This document shows, in pieces, positions 48,346 to 57,747 of a stretch of DNA of 64,000 nt (its first letter is position 1; each line of letters begins with the position of its first letter). The DNA lies in contig NZ_QAAA01000002.1 in NCBI RefSeq assembly GCF_003046545.1, forward strand, positions 1 to 64,000, written 5' to 3'. The notes beneath the pieces are model-generated. The model was not told the origin of the DNA and searched no databases. It saw nothing but the letters and a program-made list of their open reading frames with translations. Source of the DNA: Rhodovulum imhoffii (GTDB lineage: Bacteria; Pseudomonadota; Alphaproteobacteria; Rhodobacterales; Rhodobacteraceae). The position numbers and the translations under genes are program-made.

Positions 48346-49607
48346 CAGTCCGCCACCCGGCGCATGACAAGCGATGCGTTGGTTCCGCCAAACCCGAAAG
48401 AGTTCGACAGAACAATATCGATCTTGCGCCTGACAGGGGCCTTGGCGGCCAGGTCCAGCCGTGCCCAGTCCGGCGGGGTGTCAAGGTTCAGCGTCGCCGG
48501 GGCCACCTGATCGCGCAGGGCGAGGATGCAGAAGATCGCCTCCACAGCGCCGGCCGCGCCCAGCAGATGCCCGACCGAGGACTTGGTGGAGGACATCGTC
48601 GCCGTCTTCACCGCATCGCCCAGCAGACGCTCGACCGCCCCAAGCTCAACCGTGTCGGCCATGGTAGAGGTGCCGTGGGCGTTGATGTAATCCACGTCCG
48701 CAGGCGTCAGCCCAGCATTTTTCAGCGCCGCGCTCATGGAGCGGAACCCACCGTCTCCATCCTCTGCGGGGGCGGTGATGTGATAGGCATCGCCTGAAAG
48801 GCCATACCCCACGACCTCTGCATATATCTTCGCTCCGCGTGCCCGGGCGTGGTCGTATTCCTCAAGAATGACAACCCCCGCACCTTCCCCCATGACAAAG
48901 CCGTCGCGGTCTTCATCCCAGGGACGGCTGGCCGATTGCGGGTCGTCCCCACGCCTGGTCGACAGCGCCTTGCAAGCGTTGAACCCGGCGACGCCAATTT
49001 CACAAAGCGGGCTTTCCGCCCCCCCCGCAACCATCACATCCGCATCGCCCAGGGCGATCAGCCGTGCGGCATCGCCTATGGCATGGGCCCCGGTTGAACA
49101 CGCGGTCACAACCGCGTGGTTCGGCCCCTTGAACCCGAAACGGATCGACACCTGCCCGGAAACGAGATTGATCAGCGCACCGGGAATGAAAAACGGAGAG
49201 ACCCGGCGCGGGCCACGCTCCTTCAGAACCACGGCGGTCTCGGCGATGGACTGCAACCCCCCGATGCCGGAACCGATCATCACGCCGGTGCGTTCACGGC
49301 CTTCATCGTCTTGCGGTTCCCAACCGGAATCCTTCACCGCCTGGGTTGCGGCCGCCATGCCGTAAAGGATGAAATCGTCGACCTTCCGCCGCTCTTTCGC
49401 GTCCATCCAGTCATCGGGGTTGAAGCTCCCCCCGCGCCCGTCCCCAAACGGGATCTCCGCGGCATAGGTCGTTGCCAGCCGGGAGGCATCGAACCGGGTA
49501 ATCGGACCGATCCCCGACTGCCCGTCCAGAAGACGTTTCCAGGTTTCCTCCACACCGCAGGCCAGGGGGGACACCATGCCCAACCCGGTCACAACCACTC
49601 GACGCAT
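48345..49607 (-). CDS. fabF: Beta-ketoacyl-ACP synthase II
   Basis: A condensing enzyme of 420 residues for fatty acid elongation. The active-site Cys170 is in VVTACSTGAHA, and the two His residues are in INAHGTSTMAD and SVGHLLGAAG. The start at 49607 has GAGGAG upstream. It is separated from the acpP-fabG-fabD group by two plus-strand genes. Confidence 0.96.
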   Translation of the reverse strand: MRRVVVTGLGMVSPLACGVEETWKRLLDGQSGIGPITRFDASRLATTYAAEIPFGDGRGGSFNPDDWMDAKERRKVDDFILYGMAAATQAVKDSGWEPQDDEGRERTGVMIGSGIGGLQSIAETAVVLKERGPRRVSPFFIPGALINLVSGQVSIRFGFKGPNHAVVTACSTGAHAIGDAARLIALGDADVMVAGGAESPLCEIGVAGFNACKALSTRRGDDPQSASRPWDEDRDGFVMGEGAGVVILEEYDHARARGAKIYAEVVGYGLSGDAYHITAPAEDGDGGFRSMSAALKNAGLTPADVDYINAHGTSTMADTVELGAVERLLGDAVKTATMSSTKSSVGHLLGAAGAVEAIFCILALRDQVAPATLNLDTPPDWARLDLAAKAPVRRKIDIVLSNSFGFGGTNASLVMRRVAD

Positions 49608-49801
49608 CAGATACTCCTCACTGCCTCGCCCGAATTTGGCCCGTGATAGATACAGCGGTTTTTGCAATCGGAGCAAGGGCGGCGCTTCGGCGCGGGCGGA
49701 ATCGTTCCGCTCCGGGATCGCGCTATTGCCATTGATCAGGGGATTTTTAGCTGTAAATAAAAATATATTCTAAAGTCATCTTTTATATGAAAGGCCCCAT
49801 C

Positions 49802-51145
49802 GTGACTGACAAGAAATCCGTTTCAAGAGAACTCCCCGTGCCTTCGGGGCGGCTGACACGTCTGGCCCGGTTCGGCGGGCTGGCTTCGGGCATTGCCGGA
49901 CGGGCGGCGATTCAGGGCGCGCGCAACATCGCCCAGGGCAAACGCCCCGCCGCGAAGGAACTGCTGCTAACCCCCGCGAACGCGCGCCGGATGGCTGAGC
50001 AACTGGCCCAGATGCGCGGCGCCGCAATGAAGGTCGGTCAGCTCATTTCCATGGATGCGGGCGATATGCTTCCCCCCGAACTGGCCGATATCATGGGCCG
50101 CCTGCGCGCGGACGCCCATTACATGCCGGGCGGTCAGCTGAAGAAAGTCCTGAACGCGAACTGGGGGGAAAACTGGCTGAAACGTTTCGAAAAATTCAAT
50201 GCCCGCCCCATCGCCGCGGCCTCGATCGGGCAGGTGCACCGGGCACGAACGAAAGACGGGCACGACCTTGCCATAAAGGTGCAGTATCCGGGCGTACGCA
50301 AAAGTATCGACAGTGACGTGAATAACGTCGCCTCGCTGATGCGCCTGTCCGGGGCGCTGCCCAAATCGCTGGACATCGCCCCAATGCTGGATGAGGCCAA
50401 ACGCCAGCTCCATGAAGAGGCCGACTACGAACGAGAAAGCCGCTATCTTACCCGCTTCGCCACGCTGCTGCGCGACGACCCATCCCTTGCCGTCCCCGAC
50501 CTGCACGAAAACCTGACCACAACCGATGTCCTGGCCATGACCTATCTTGACGGCATGCCGGTGGACAGCCTCACCTCTGCCCCCCAGCAAGAGCGCGACC
50601 GGGTTACCGAACTTCTGATCGACCTTCTCTTCCGGGAGTTGTTCGAGTTTCGCCTGATGCAAACCGACCCGAACTTCGCCAACTACCGCTATGACCCGCA
50701 TACCGGCCGCATCATCTTGCTTGATTTCGGCGCCTCGCGCGAATTTACTCCGCAAACCGTGACCGCCTTCCGCCGGCTGATGGCCGCCGGGCTAGCCCGC
50801 GACCGCGCCGCCATTCGCAATGCCATTGTGGATATCGGCTTCTTCGATGAGCACACGAAAAACCACAATCAGGAGGCGATTATAGATATGTTCGAGCTGT
50901 CGATGACCCCCCTTCACCGCCCTGGAAAATTCGATTTCGCCGAGACGGACATCGCCCTGCGCATGCGCGACGCAGCCATGAAGCTGGGCGCAGACCGGGA
51001 TTTCTGGCACATCCCACCGATGGAAACCCTGTTCATGCAGCGCAAGTTCGGCGGGATCTACCTTCTGGCAACGCGGCTGAAAGCCCGCGTTGACTTGCGA
51101 GCACTTCTGGAAAAAAACCTCACCCACGCATGGACTGCCCGCTGA
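49802..51145 (+). CDS. ABC1/UbiB-family atypical kinase
   Basis: A protein of about 447 residues of the ABC1/COQ8/UbiB family. The KxGQ motif is in MKVGQLISMDAGDMLPPEL, the alanine-rich loop AAASIGQVHRA replaces the usual glycine-rich loop, and LLDFGASREF carries the metal-binding Asp. Relatives support ubiquinone synthesis. GTG 49802 with AAAGG upstream is preferred because MTDKK is followed by the usual PVPSGRLTRLARFG; an ATG at 49787 in the same frame has no ribosome binding site. Confidence 0.9.
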   Translation: MTDKKSVSRELPVPSGRLTRLARFGGLASGIAGRAAIQGARNIAQGKRPAAKELLLTPANARRMAEQLAQMRGAAMKVGQLISMDAGDMLPPELADIMGRLRADAHYMPGGQLKKVLNANWGENWLKRFEKFNARPIAAASIGQVHRARTKDGHDLAIKVQYPGVRKSIDSDVNNVASLMRLSGALPKSLDIAPMLDEAKRQLHEEADYERESRYLTRFATLLRDDPSLAVPDLHENLTTTDVLAMTYLDGMPVDSLTSAPQQERDRVTELLIDLLFRELFEFRLMQTDPNFANYRYDPHTGRIILLDFGASREFTPQTVTAFRRLMAAGLARDRAAIRNAIVDIGFFDEHTKNHNQEAIIDMFELSMTPLHRPGKFDFAETDIALRMRDAAMKLGADRDFWHIPPMETLFMQRKFGGIYLLATRLKARVDLRALLEKNLTHAWTAR

Positions 51146-51210
51146 TACTAACCTAGAATGATTTTGGTAACTTTGACTTGGATCTGCTGACGGATCTCAG
51201 GGAATAGAAG

Positions 51211-52293
51211 ATGCCAACGTATTCTATAATTGGATACAATACGACCGCCCTGACCATTACCGGGGGCAGCATTTCGCTTTCTACCAGCTACAACCCTGCC
51301 ACGGACAGGCGTATCTTCGATATCGACGACGGCGCCGGCGGCAGGATTATCGGCGGTCGCCCCGATTTTGGATTACGCCTCGACGGGGACCGTTACCGGG
51401 ACGAAACCGGCGATGATTTTACCCAGACCGGCGTTGTCACCAGCCTGGACGGAACCACAACCTATGCCAGCGGCAACCTCTATGCCGAGAGCGTCTATTT
51501 CCTGTCAAAGCCCGGTGGCGGGACTATATCGGTCTACCTCATAGAGGTTGACGGGGTTTTTGTCGGCTACCTGACAAGCGAACCCCTGCAAGCCGGGGTC
51601 ACCTATGCCTTCACGCTTAGCAATGTCGACCCGTCAAATGCGCCCTTATACGACTCTCTCAACAAGATCCCCTGTTTTGTTGAGGGCACTGCGATCCTCA
51701 CTCCGGACGGGGAAAAACGGATCGAAACCCTGAAAAGCGGGGATACCGTCCTCAGCAACCGGGGGGAGCCGCTCTGCCTGCGCTGGATCGGCGGGCGCAC
51801 CGTGTATTTCAATCGCGAAATGGCCGATCTGCGGCCGATCCGCTTCCAGGCCCATGCGCTTGGCCCCTGCTTGCCGGTACGCGATACGCGTGTCTCCCCC
51901 AATCACCGGATGCTGGTGCGCTCCCCCGTGGCGCAACTGCTTTTCGGGCACGCGGAAACGTTGATCCCGGCGAAATTCCTGACCAGCCTGCCTGGCGTTT
52001 ACCAGGAAAGCTCCCTGCTGCCGAAAGTGACCTACTGGCACATGCTGTTCGACGGGCACCGGATCGTGGTGGCGGACGGGGTGGAAAGCGAAAGCCTCTT
52101 TCCCGGCGATCTGGCGCTGCAAGGACTCGCCTGTGAAACGCGCGACGAAATCCTGACCCTGTTCCCGGAACTGGGCAATCTTGCGCCGGTACGGCATTTC
52201 AAAAGCACCGCGCATCAGGTTCTGACCCGGTCCGAGGCCGAACTGCTGGTCCGACAACTGTGCCAAACCCTTGCGTTCAAGAAAGCGGCATGA
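51211..52293 (+). CDS. Hint-domain protein
   Basis: A protein of 360 residues. Residues 1-150 are beta-rich, with no family I recognise (YLIEVDGVFVGYL). A Hint_2 domain then starts at IPCFVEGTAILTPDGEKRIETL and includes RVSPNHRMLVRS and ESESLFPGDLAL. Unlike the protein at 1024-2892, it has no RTX repeats and no signal peptide. Hint domains of this type are frequent in Rhodobacterales; self-processing is plausible but unproven. It is followed by a strong bidirectional terminator. Confidence 0.88.
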   Translation: MPTYSIIGYNTTALTITGGSISLSTSYNPATDRRIFDIDDGAGGRIIGGRPDFGLRLDGDRYRDETGDDFTQTGVVTSLDGTTTYASGNLYAESVYFLSKPGGGTISVYLIEVDGVFVGYLTSEPLQAGVTYAFTLSNVDPSNAPLYDSLNKIPCFVEGTAILTPDGEKRIETLKSGDTVLSNRGEPLCLRWIGGRTVYFNREMADLRPIRFQAHALGPCLPVRDTRVSPNHRMLVRSPVAQLLFGHAETLIPAKFLTSLPGVYQESSLLPKVTYWHMLFDGHRIVVADGVESESLFPGDLALQGLACETRDEILTLFPELGNLAPVRHFKSTAHQVLTRSEAELLVRQLCQTLAFKKAA

Positions 52294-52322
52294 AAAACGG
52301 CGCCCAAAAGGGCGCCGTTTTT
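52293..52322. terminator. Bidirectional intrinsic terminator
   Basis: AAAAACGGCGCCC (52293-52305) pairs perfectly with GGGCGCCGTTTTT (52310-52322) around AAAA. It serves the convergent Hint gene and acpP. Confidence 0.93.
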
Positions 52323-52340
52323 AAATTCTTACGATCAGGC

Positions 52341-52574
52341 TCAGGCTGCGTCGGTGATAAACTTGACCGCATCGCCGAAGGTCTGGATGGTTTCAGCGGC
52401 ATCATCCGGAATCTCGATACCGAACTCTTCCTCGAACGCCATGACCAGTTCCACGGTGTCCAGGCTGTCCGCACCCAGATCATCGATGAAGGACGCGTTC
52501 TCGGAAACCTTGTCCTCTTCCACGCCCAGATGCTCGACAACGATCTTCTTTACGCGATCAGCGATGTCGCTCAT
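52341..52574 (-). CDS. acpP: Acyl carrier protein
   Basis: An acidic helical protein of 77 residues that carries growing acyl chains. The phosphopantetheine attachment site is Ser37 in [21 protein letters not shown] precedes the start. A gap of 191 bases separates it from fabG upstream and probably holds its own promoter. Confidence 0.98.
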   Translation of the reverse strand: MSDIADRVKKIVVEHLGVEEDKVSENASFIDDLGADSLDTVELVMAFEEEFGIEIPDDAAETIQTFGDAVKFITDAA

Positions 52575-52765
52575 GTTACTTCCTCACATATCCTCGGGGT
52601 CCGTGCCCGTTTCTTGCTGTTGGCCCTTCGGGCCGCTCCAAGCCCGCAGATCGCGGGGTATTTCCAAGCGCGGGAGTAACCCCGGCAGATTCTGCGCCGC
52701 TAATAGCATATCGTTCCCACAAGGCAAACGCTTTACGTTCATATGCGACAGAGGCGCGGTTTGAA

Positions 52766-53503
52766 CTACAGCATCGCCATCCCACCGTTGACGTGCACTG
52801 TTTCCCCGGTGACATAGGCGGCCTCGGCGCTGGCCAGGTACACCACGGCTGCGGCGATTTCCTCGGCCTGCCCCATGCGGCCCATCGGCACCGATGTCAG
52901 CAGAGCGGCCTTCTGATCGTCGTTCAGCTTGTCGGTCATGGCAGTGGTGATAAAACCGGGCGCCACGCAGTTCACGGTGATTCCCCGGCTGGCGACTTCG
53001 GCGGCCAGGCTTTTCGACAGCCCCACCAGCCCGGCCTTGGCGGCGGCATAATTGCACTGCCCCGGATTGCCCCTCGTCCCGACGATGGAGCTGATATTCA
53101 CGATCCGCCCCCAGCGCGCCTTCATCATGCCGCGCAGAACCCCCCGGCACAGGCGCATCTGGGCGGTCAGGTTGATGTCAAGAACATCCTGCCAATCAGC
53201 ATCCGCCATGCGCATCAGCAGCCCGTCGCGGGTGATCCCGGCGTTATTCACCAGAATATCCAGGCGGCCCATCGCTGCAATGGCAGCTTTGGGCAGGGCC
53301 TCGACGGCATCCTTGTCGGACAGGTCGCAAGGCAACACGTGGGCACGCTCACCCAGATCGGCGGCCAGCGCCTCCAGAGGGCCGGTCCGGGTGCCCGAAA
53401 GCCCCACAACAGCACCCTGCCCATGAAGCGCGCGCGCGATCGCCCCGCCAATTCCCCCCGAAGCGCCGGTAACCAGCGCGGTTTTTCCATTCAGGTCAAA
53501 CAT
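52766..53503 (-). CDS. fabG: 3-oxoacyl-ACP reductase
   Basis: A short-chain dehydrogenase of 245 residues. It has the NADPH-binding TGASGGIGGAIA, the NNAG motif (LVNNAGITRD), and catalytic Ser139, Tyr152 and Lys156 (NISSI; YAAAK). It lies between fabD (nine bases upstream) and acpP, the classic fatty acid gene order. Confidence 0.96.
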   Translation of the reverse strand: MFDLNGKTALVTGASGGIGGAIARALHGQGAVVGLSGTRTGPLEALAADLGERAHVLPCDLSDKDAVEALPKAAIAAMGRLDILVNNAGITRDGLLMRMADADWQDVLDINLTAQMRLCRGVLRGMMKARWGRIVNISSIVGTRGNPGQCNYAAAKAGLVGLSKSLAAEVASRGITVNCVAPGFITTAMTDKLNDDQKAALLTSVPMGRMGQAEEIAAAVVYLASAEAAYVTGETVHVNGGMAML

Positions 53504-53512
53504 TTGCTTCCT

Positions 53513-54457
53513 TCACTTGGTGCTTTCGACGGCAGTTGTGACATCCTCCGGCGTCCCGACGCTACGGGTCGCGGCAGAACGCTCGATCCGGCGGATCATC
53601 CCGGAAAGCGCCTTTCCCGCACCGATCTCCCAGAACTCGTCAACGCCCTGCGCGGACATCCAGGCAACGGACTCGCGCCAGCGGACAGCGCCGGTGACCT
53701 GCTCCACAAGAAGGCTGCGGATGCGCGCCGGGTCGGTGTTGGCCTCGGCCAGCACATTCGCCACGACCGGCACGCGGGGGGCGGCGATCCCGACCCCTTC
53801 CAGCGCCCCGGCCATCGCCTCCGCCGCCGGCGCCATCAGAACACAGTGGAACGGCGCGGATACCGGCAGCAGCACCGCACGCCTGGCCCCGGCCTCCTTG
53901 GCCAGTTCCACGGCACGCTCCACGGCGGCCTTGTGCCCGGACACGACCACCTGCCCCGGATCATTGTCATTGGCGGCCTGGCAGACCTGCCCGGTGACCT
54001 TTGCGGCGGCCTGCGCCACGGCCTGCGCCCCGGCCACGTCCAGCCCCAGCAGCGCCGCCATTGCGCCCTCCCCAACCGGCACGGCCTGTTGCATCGCCAA
54101 CCCGCGCAGCCGCAATAGCCGTGCCGTGTCAGCCACGGACAGCGCCCCGGCGGCGCACAGGGCCGAGTATTCGCCCAGCGAATGCCCCGCCACGAAAGAC
54201 GCCGCCTCAACCCCCAACCCCTCGGCCTCCAGGGCCGCCATCGCCGCCAGGGATGTCGCCATCAGCGCGGGCTGGGCATTCTGCGTCAGGGTCAGATCTT
54301 CGGCCTGCCCTTCCCAGATCAGCGCGCTGAGCTTTTCGCCCAGGGCCTCATCCACCTCGTCAAACACGTGTTGCGCGGCCGGGTAGGCCTGCGCCAGCGC
54401 CTTTCCCATGCCGATGGTCTGCGCCCCCTGGCCGGGGAATACGAATGCTCGGGTCAT
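53513..54457 (-). CDS. fabD: Malonyl-CoA-ACP transacylase
   Basis: A protein of 314 residues that moves malonyl groups to ACP. It starts with MTRAFVFPGQGAQ and has the nucleophile Ser93 in GHSLGEYSAL and the later QVTGAVRWRESV region. The ATG at 54457 is preferred over one six codons upstream. Confidence 0.96.
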   Translation of the reverse strand: MTRAFVFPGQGAQTIGMGKALAQAYPAAQHVFDEVDEALGEKLSALIWEGQAEDLTLTQNAQPALMATSLAAMAALEAEGLGVEAASFVAGHSLGEYSALCAAGALSVADTARLLRLRGLAMQQAVPVGEGAMAALLGLDVAGAQAVAQAAAKVTGQVCQAANDNDPGQVVVSGHKAAVERAVELAKEAGARRAVLLPVSAPFHCVLMAPAAEAMAGALEGVGIAAPRVPVVANVLAEANTDPARIRSLLVEQVTGAVRWRESVAWMSAQGVDEFWEIGAGKALSGMIRRIERSAATRSVGTPEDVTTAVESTK

Positions 54458-54507
54458 GGTGCCCCCTTTGGTCAAATTTGCCTTGGTCTATCCCCTTGCC
54501 CGCGGCT

Positions 54508-55416
54508 TCACAAGAGAGGGACAGGCGCCCCGACCCGCGCCAGATAGTCCACGGCAAGGGTGTCCTCGACCTCCGCGGCCTCGATATTGGCAACGTTGCG
54601 CCACACGCGTGCGGCGTGGCGGGCAGCCTCGACGCTGCGGTTCGATCCGCGCGCGATTTTCGCGGCCAGTTCCCGCCCGGAGCGGGTGTAATAGTGGTTC
54701 AACTGGATACGTTCCACCGAATAAAACCCCCGCGTTGCACGCGCCCTGAGGGAAAACCGCTCCCCCCGGTCGTTCCAGGTGTCGCTGTTGCCGTCGGTCT
54801 GGAAATCGTGCACCTTCACCGCCGTCACCCGGACCGGATCGAAGACAACCTTGAAATTCGTCACCCCGCGCGCACCGCTTATCGGATCGGCGGCGCGGCG
54901 GGTGTAGTTTTCAAGAACCCCGCCCGCAGGCGGCCCGTCATGCCCATTGCGCCCGAAATTGTGCCAGGGCAATGAAATCTGCGGACAATGCTCCAGCCCG
55001 GCCAGCGCCGCAGGCAGGTCCGGCCCGGTGACGGGCACGAGAAACTCATCGGCATCCACACAGGCCATCCAGCGGAACCGCGCCCCGAAATTCGCCACCG
55101 CATGGGCATAGGCAAGGATCTGGTTGTGAATTTCCTGCCCCGTTGCGGCCTCCCGCAACTTTTGTGCCCAGGGAACGACCGTGAGCGCGCCCCCCAGCAC
55201 CCGGCGCAGTTCCGCCACCGTGCCATCGCTACAGCCATTGTCATAGGCGATGACATGGGCCGCCCCCGCCAGCTTGTGAAACGCCGCCCATTCGCCGATG
55301 TGGCGCGCCTCGTCGCGCACGATCAGCACCAGCGCCAGCCCCGCGCGCCCGGCCTGAGGCGCGGGTGGTTCCAGCGTCAGCCGGGTAACGGGGGATCGGA
55401 AAAAGAGCCTTCGCAT
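54508..55416 (-). CDS. Glycosyltransferase (GT2/GT92-like)
   Basis: A protein of 302 residues of the glyco_tranf_2_4 / GT92-like group: LALVLIVRDEARHIGEW at the start, YDNGCSDGT, the metal-binding DXD-like VDADEFLVP, and C-terminal QLNHYYTRSGREL. The acceptor is unknown; relatives act on cell-surface glycans. It precedes fabD on the minus strand and diverges from rpsF. Confidence 0.85.
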   Translation of the reverse strand: MRRLFFRSPVTRLTLEPPAPQAGRAGLALVLIVRDEARHIGEWAAFHKLAGAAHVIAYDNGCSDGTVAELRRVLGGALTVVPWAQKLREAATGQEIHNQILAYAHAVANFGARFRWMACVDADEFLVPVTGPDLPAALAGLEHCPQISLPWHNFGRNGHDGPPAGGVLENYTRRAADPISGARGVTNFKVVFDPVRVTAVKVHDFQTDGNSDTWNDRGERFSLRARATRGFYSVERIQLNHYYTRSGRELAAKIARGSNRSVEAARHAARVWRNVANIEAAEVEDTLAVDYLARVGAPVPLL

Positions 55417-55613
55417 CGGGTGCCCCTGTTGCCTTTTCCCCCTGCATATCCCGCCCGCGCCGCACAGACCAGAGCAGCGCTTGCATCGCCCTGCGGGATG
55501 TGTATAAGCAGCCCATCCTTCCGCACGATCGCAACCCGGTGCAGCCTCTCGTGGACGGGCCGCGGAAGGAAAACCGTCCTATGAAGTGCACCCGCAACAG
55601 AACTGGAGCTCAC

Positions 55614-55961
55614 ATGCCGCTTTACGAGCATGTCTTCATCGCGCGCCAGGACCTTTCCAACGCGCAGGCCGAAAGTCTTGTCGAACATTTTTCCACCGTA
55701 CTGGCGGATAACGGCGGCAAAGTCGTCGACAGCGAGTACTGGGGCGTCAAGACGATGGCCTACAAGATCAACAAGAACCGCAAGGGCCACTATGCATTCC
55801 TGCGCTCCGACGCCCCCGCCCCTGCCGTGCAGGAGATGGAGCGTCTGATGCGTCTGCATGACGATGTGATGCGCGTGCTGACCATCAAGGTCGACACCCA
55901 CGAAGAAGGCCCGTCGGTTCAGATGCAAAAGCGTGACGAACGTGAAAACCGCCGCCGCTGA
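55614..55961 (+). CDS. rpsF: Ribosomal protein bS6
   Basis: A protein of 115 residues of the small subunit ([34 protein letters not shown]). The ATG at 55614 has GGAGC upstream; an earlier in-frame start is not family-like. It is first of the rpsF-rpsR-rplI operon. Confidence 0.97.
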   Translation: MPLYEHVFIARQDLSNAQAESLVEHFSTVLADNGGKVVDSEYWGVKTMAYKINKNRKGHYAFLRSDAPAPAVQEMERLMRLHDDVMRVLTIKVDTHEEGPSVQMQKRDERENRRR

Positions 55962-55986
55962 TCAGCCCAGGAAAGGAACCCAACCC

Positions 55987-56214
55987 ATGGCCGCCAAACC
56001 GTTTTTCCGCCGCCGCAAGGTCTGCCCCTTCTCGGGCGACAACGCCCCCGGGATCGACTACAAGGATACGCGCCTGCTGCAACGTTACATTTCCGAGCGC
56101 GGCAAGATCGTGCCCAGCCGTATCACCGCCGTGTCGGCGAAAAAGCAGCGTGAACTGTCCCGCGCCATCAAGCGCGCGCGCTTTCTTGCCCTGCTGCCCT
56201 ACGCCGTGAAGTAA
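55987..56214 (+). CDS. rpsR: Ribosomal protein bS18
   Basis: A protein of 75 residues that binds with bS6 to the small-subunit platform ([37 protein letters not shown]). It lies 25 bases after rpsF with AAAGGAA upstream. Confidence 0.97.
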   Translation: MAAKPFFRRRKVCPFSGDNAPGIDYKDTRLLQRYISERGKIVPSRITAVSAKKQRELSRAIKRARFLALLPYAVK

Positions 56215-56225
56215 GGAGAGCCCCC

Positions 56226-56831
56226 ATGCAAGTCATCCTTCTGGAACGCGTGGCCAAGCTGGGCCAGATGGGCGAAGTGGTCTCCGTCAAGGACGGCTAC
56301 GCCCGCAACTTCCTGCTGCCCCAGGGCAAGGCCCTGCGCGCCAACGAATCCAATATCGCCCGCTTCGAGGCCGAGAAGTCCCAGCTGGAAGCGCGCAACC
56401 TCGAAACCCGCAAGGAAGCCGAGGCCCTGGCCAAAAAGCTGAACGGCGAACAGTTCGTCGTGATTCGCTCTGCCTCCGATTCCGGCGCGCTCTATGGTTC
56501 CGTCACCACCCGTGACATTGCCGACGCCGCTACCGAAGCCGGCTTCTCGGTCGACCGCAAGCAGGTCGTTCTGAACACTCCGATCAAGGAACTGGGGCTG
56601 CATGACGTGACCGTCACCCTGCACCCCGAGGTCGAAGTGACCGTTCAGGTGAACGTTGCCCGCTCGACCGAAGAGGCTGAGCTGCAAGCCTCCGGCAAGT
56701 CGATCCAGGAACTCGCCGCCGAGGCCGACGCCGAAGCCGAATTCGAGATTTCGGAACTGTTCGACGACATCGGCGGAGCCGCATCCGACGACGACACCCC
56801 CGAGCAAACGGAAAACAAAGACGAGGCCTGA
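56226..56831 (+). CDS. rplI: Ribosomal protein bL9
   Basis: A protein of 201 residues of the large subunit. It has the N-terminal RNA-binding domain ([32 protein letters not shown]), a long connecting helix and a C-terminal domain. A 45-residue acidic tail extends past the usual length of about 150, as is common in this order. A strong terminator follows. Confidence 0.97.
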   Translation: MQVILLERVAKLGQMGEVVSVKDGYARNFLLPQGKALRANESNIARFEAEKSQLEARNLETRKEAEALAKKLNGEQFVVIRSASDSGALYGSVTTRDIADAATEAGFSVDRKQVVLNTPIKELGLHDVTVTLHPEVEVTVQVNVARSTEEAELQASGKSIQELAAEADAEAEFEISELFDDIGGAASDDDTPEQTENKDEA

Positions 56832-56856
56832 GCGGCCCCGCCGAAAGTTGCGAAAG

Positions 56857-56882
56857 CCGCCCCCTCTCAGGGGCGGTTTTTT
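56857..56882 (+). terminator. Terminator of the rpsF-rpsR-rplI operon
   Basis: CCGCCCC (56857-56863) pairs with GGGGCGG (56870-56876) around six bases and is followed by six T residues. The convergent methyltransferase gene ends inside it. Confidence 0.93.
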
Positions 56883-57616
56883 CTTTGCCAGTGCTCGAGA
56901 TAGTCGGTCTGGTAAGCACCCTGTGGCGCTTGCCCCGACGGTCTGGTCTTTCGTACCGCATAATCCAGCATGATCGGGGTTGAAGGGATATCCCCAAGAA
57001 GGCGCGGACGCTTTCCGGTCACATTCGGGTTGCTCGTTCTAACGGCCTTCTCCGCATGGGCCGGGCGGATGGGTTGCAAGCGGCATTCCAGCAACTCGTA
57101 CCCCATCGATTTCTCCCAGAACCCATAAACCGTTTCGGGGCAAATCTGGAAAAATCCATGGTTGATCCAGTTGTTACAGGGGGAATGTCCAATCAGAACG
57201 CCCCCGACTTTCAGCATGCGATCTATGTTGCGATAGGCGGTCGGCAGGTCGAAAATATGCTCACAGGTGCCGCCATCGTAAATGACATCGAATTTCCCGT
57301 GCAATTGGTCGGGGACAGGTTGTGAAAGGTCCACGATGATGGATGCCCCTTCAAAATCGGAAATATCCAGGGAATCGACCTGTTCGAAGCCAAGCCTTTC
57401 AAAGAACGGCTCCGCGAAACGCTCCTCCCCCCTGTGAAAGTCTGCTTCGGTCAGATCGGGGTAATAGGTCTTGATGGTGCGCGCCAGCATCCGCGCCGAA
57501 GGCCCTTTGCGCGATCCGCCCCAACTCTGGCGCCCCAGCATCAGAAGATGCCCGGAAAGCCCGAATTCATTGACGTACTCTATGATGCGTGCGGCCAACG
57601 TATCTGGAATGCCCAT
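56867..57616 (-). CDS. SAM-dependent methyltransferase-like protein
   Basis: A protein of 249 residues with a class I methyltransferase-like core: FDVIYDGGTCEHIFDLPTAY (in part), then NIDRMLKVGGVLIGHSPCNNW, the usual post-motif region. The glycine-rich SAM loop is not canonical. The target is unknown; relatives are found in surface polysaccharide or sulfotransferase settings. The gene ends inside the ribosomal operon terminator and is convergent with it. Confidence 0.75.
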   Translation of the reverse strand: MGIPDTLAARIIEYVNEFGLSGHLLMLGRQSWGGSRKGPSARMLARTIKTYYPDLTEADFHRGEERFAEPFFERLGFEQVDSLDISDFEGASIIVDLSQPVPDQLHGKFDVIYDGGTCEHIFDLPTAYRNIDRMLKVGGVLIGHSPCNNWINHGFFQICPETVYGFWEKSMGYELLECRLQPIRPAHAEKAVRTSNPNVTGKRPRLLGDIPSTPIMLDYAVRKTRPSGQAPQGAYQTDYLEHWQRKNRP

Positions 57617-57700
57617 TTGTTCCCCTCAACCCCAGAGGCTTTTATCTCACCCCGGCAAGAGTAGTACAACGCACGCCCGTAAACACAAGAAAAAGCCATA

Positions 57701-57728
57701 AAAAACCGGCCCCTCCGAAGGGGCCGGT
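57701..57728 (-). terminator. Intrinsic terminator of tig
   Basis: On the minus strand ACCGGCCCC (57728-57720) pairs with GGGGCCGGT (57713-57705) around six bases and is followed by TTTTT, about 20 bases past the tig stop. Confidence 0.93.
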
Positions 57729-57747
57729 CCGATTTCCGCGCGCGGCC

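Noticed and set aside
52615-52640. Hairpin GGCCC-GAA-GGGCC upstream of acpP as a riboswitch or terminator
   Set aside because: Short stem, no T run and no surrounding structure that fits a known riboswitch.
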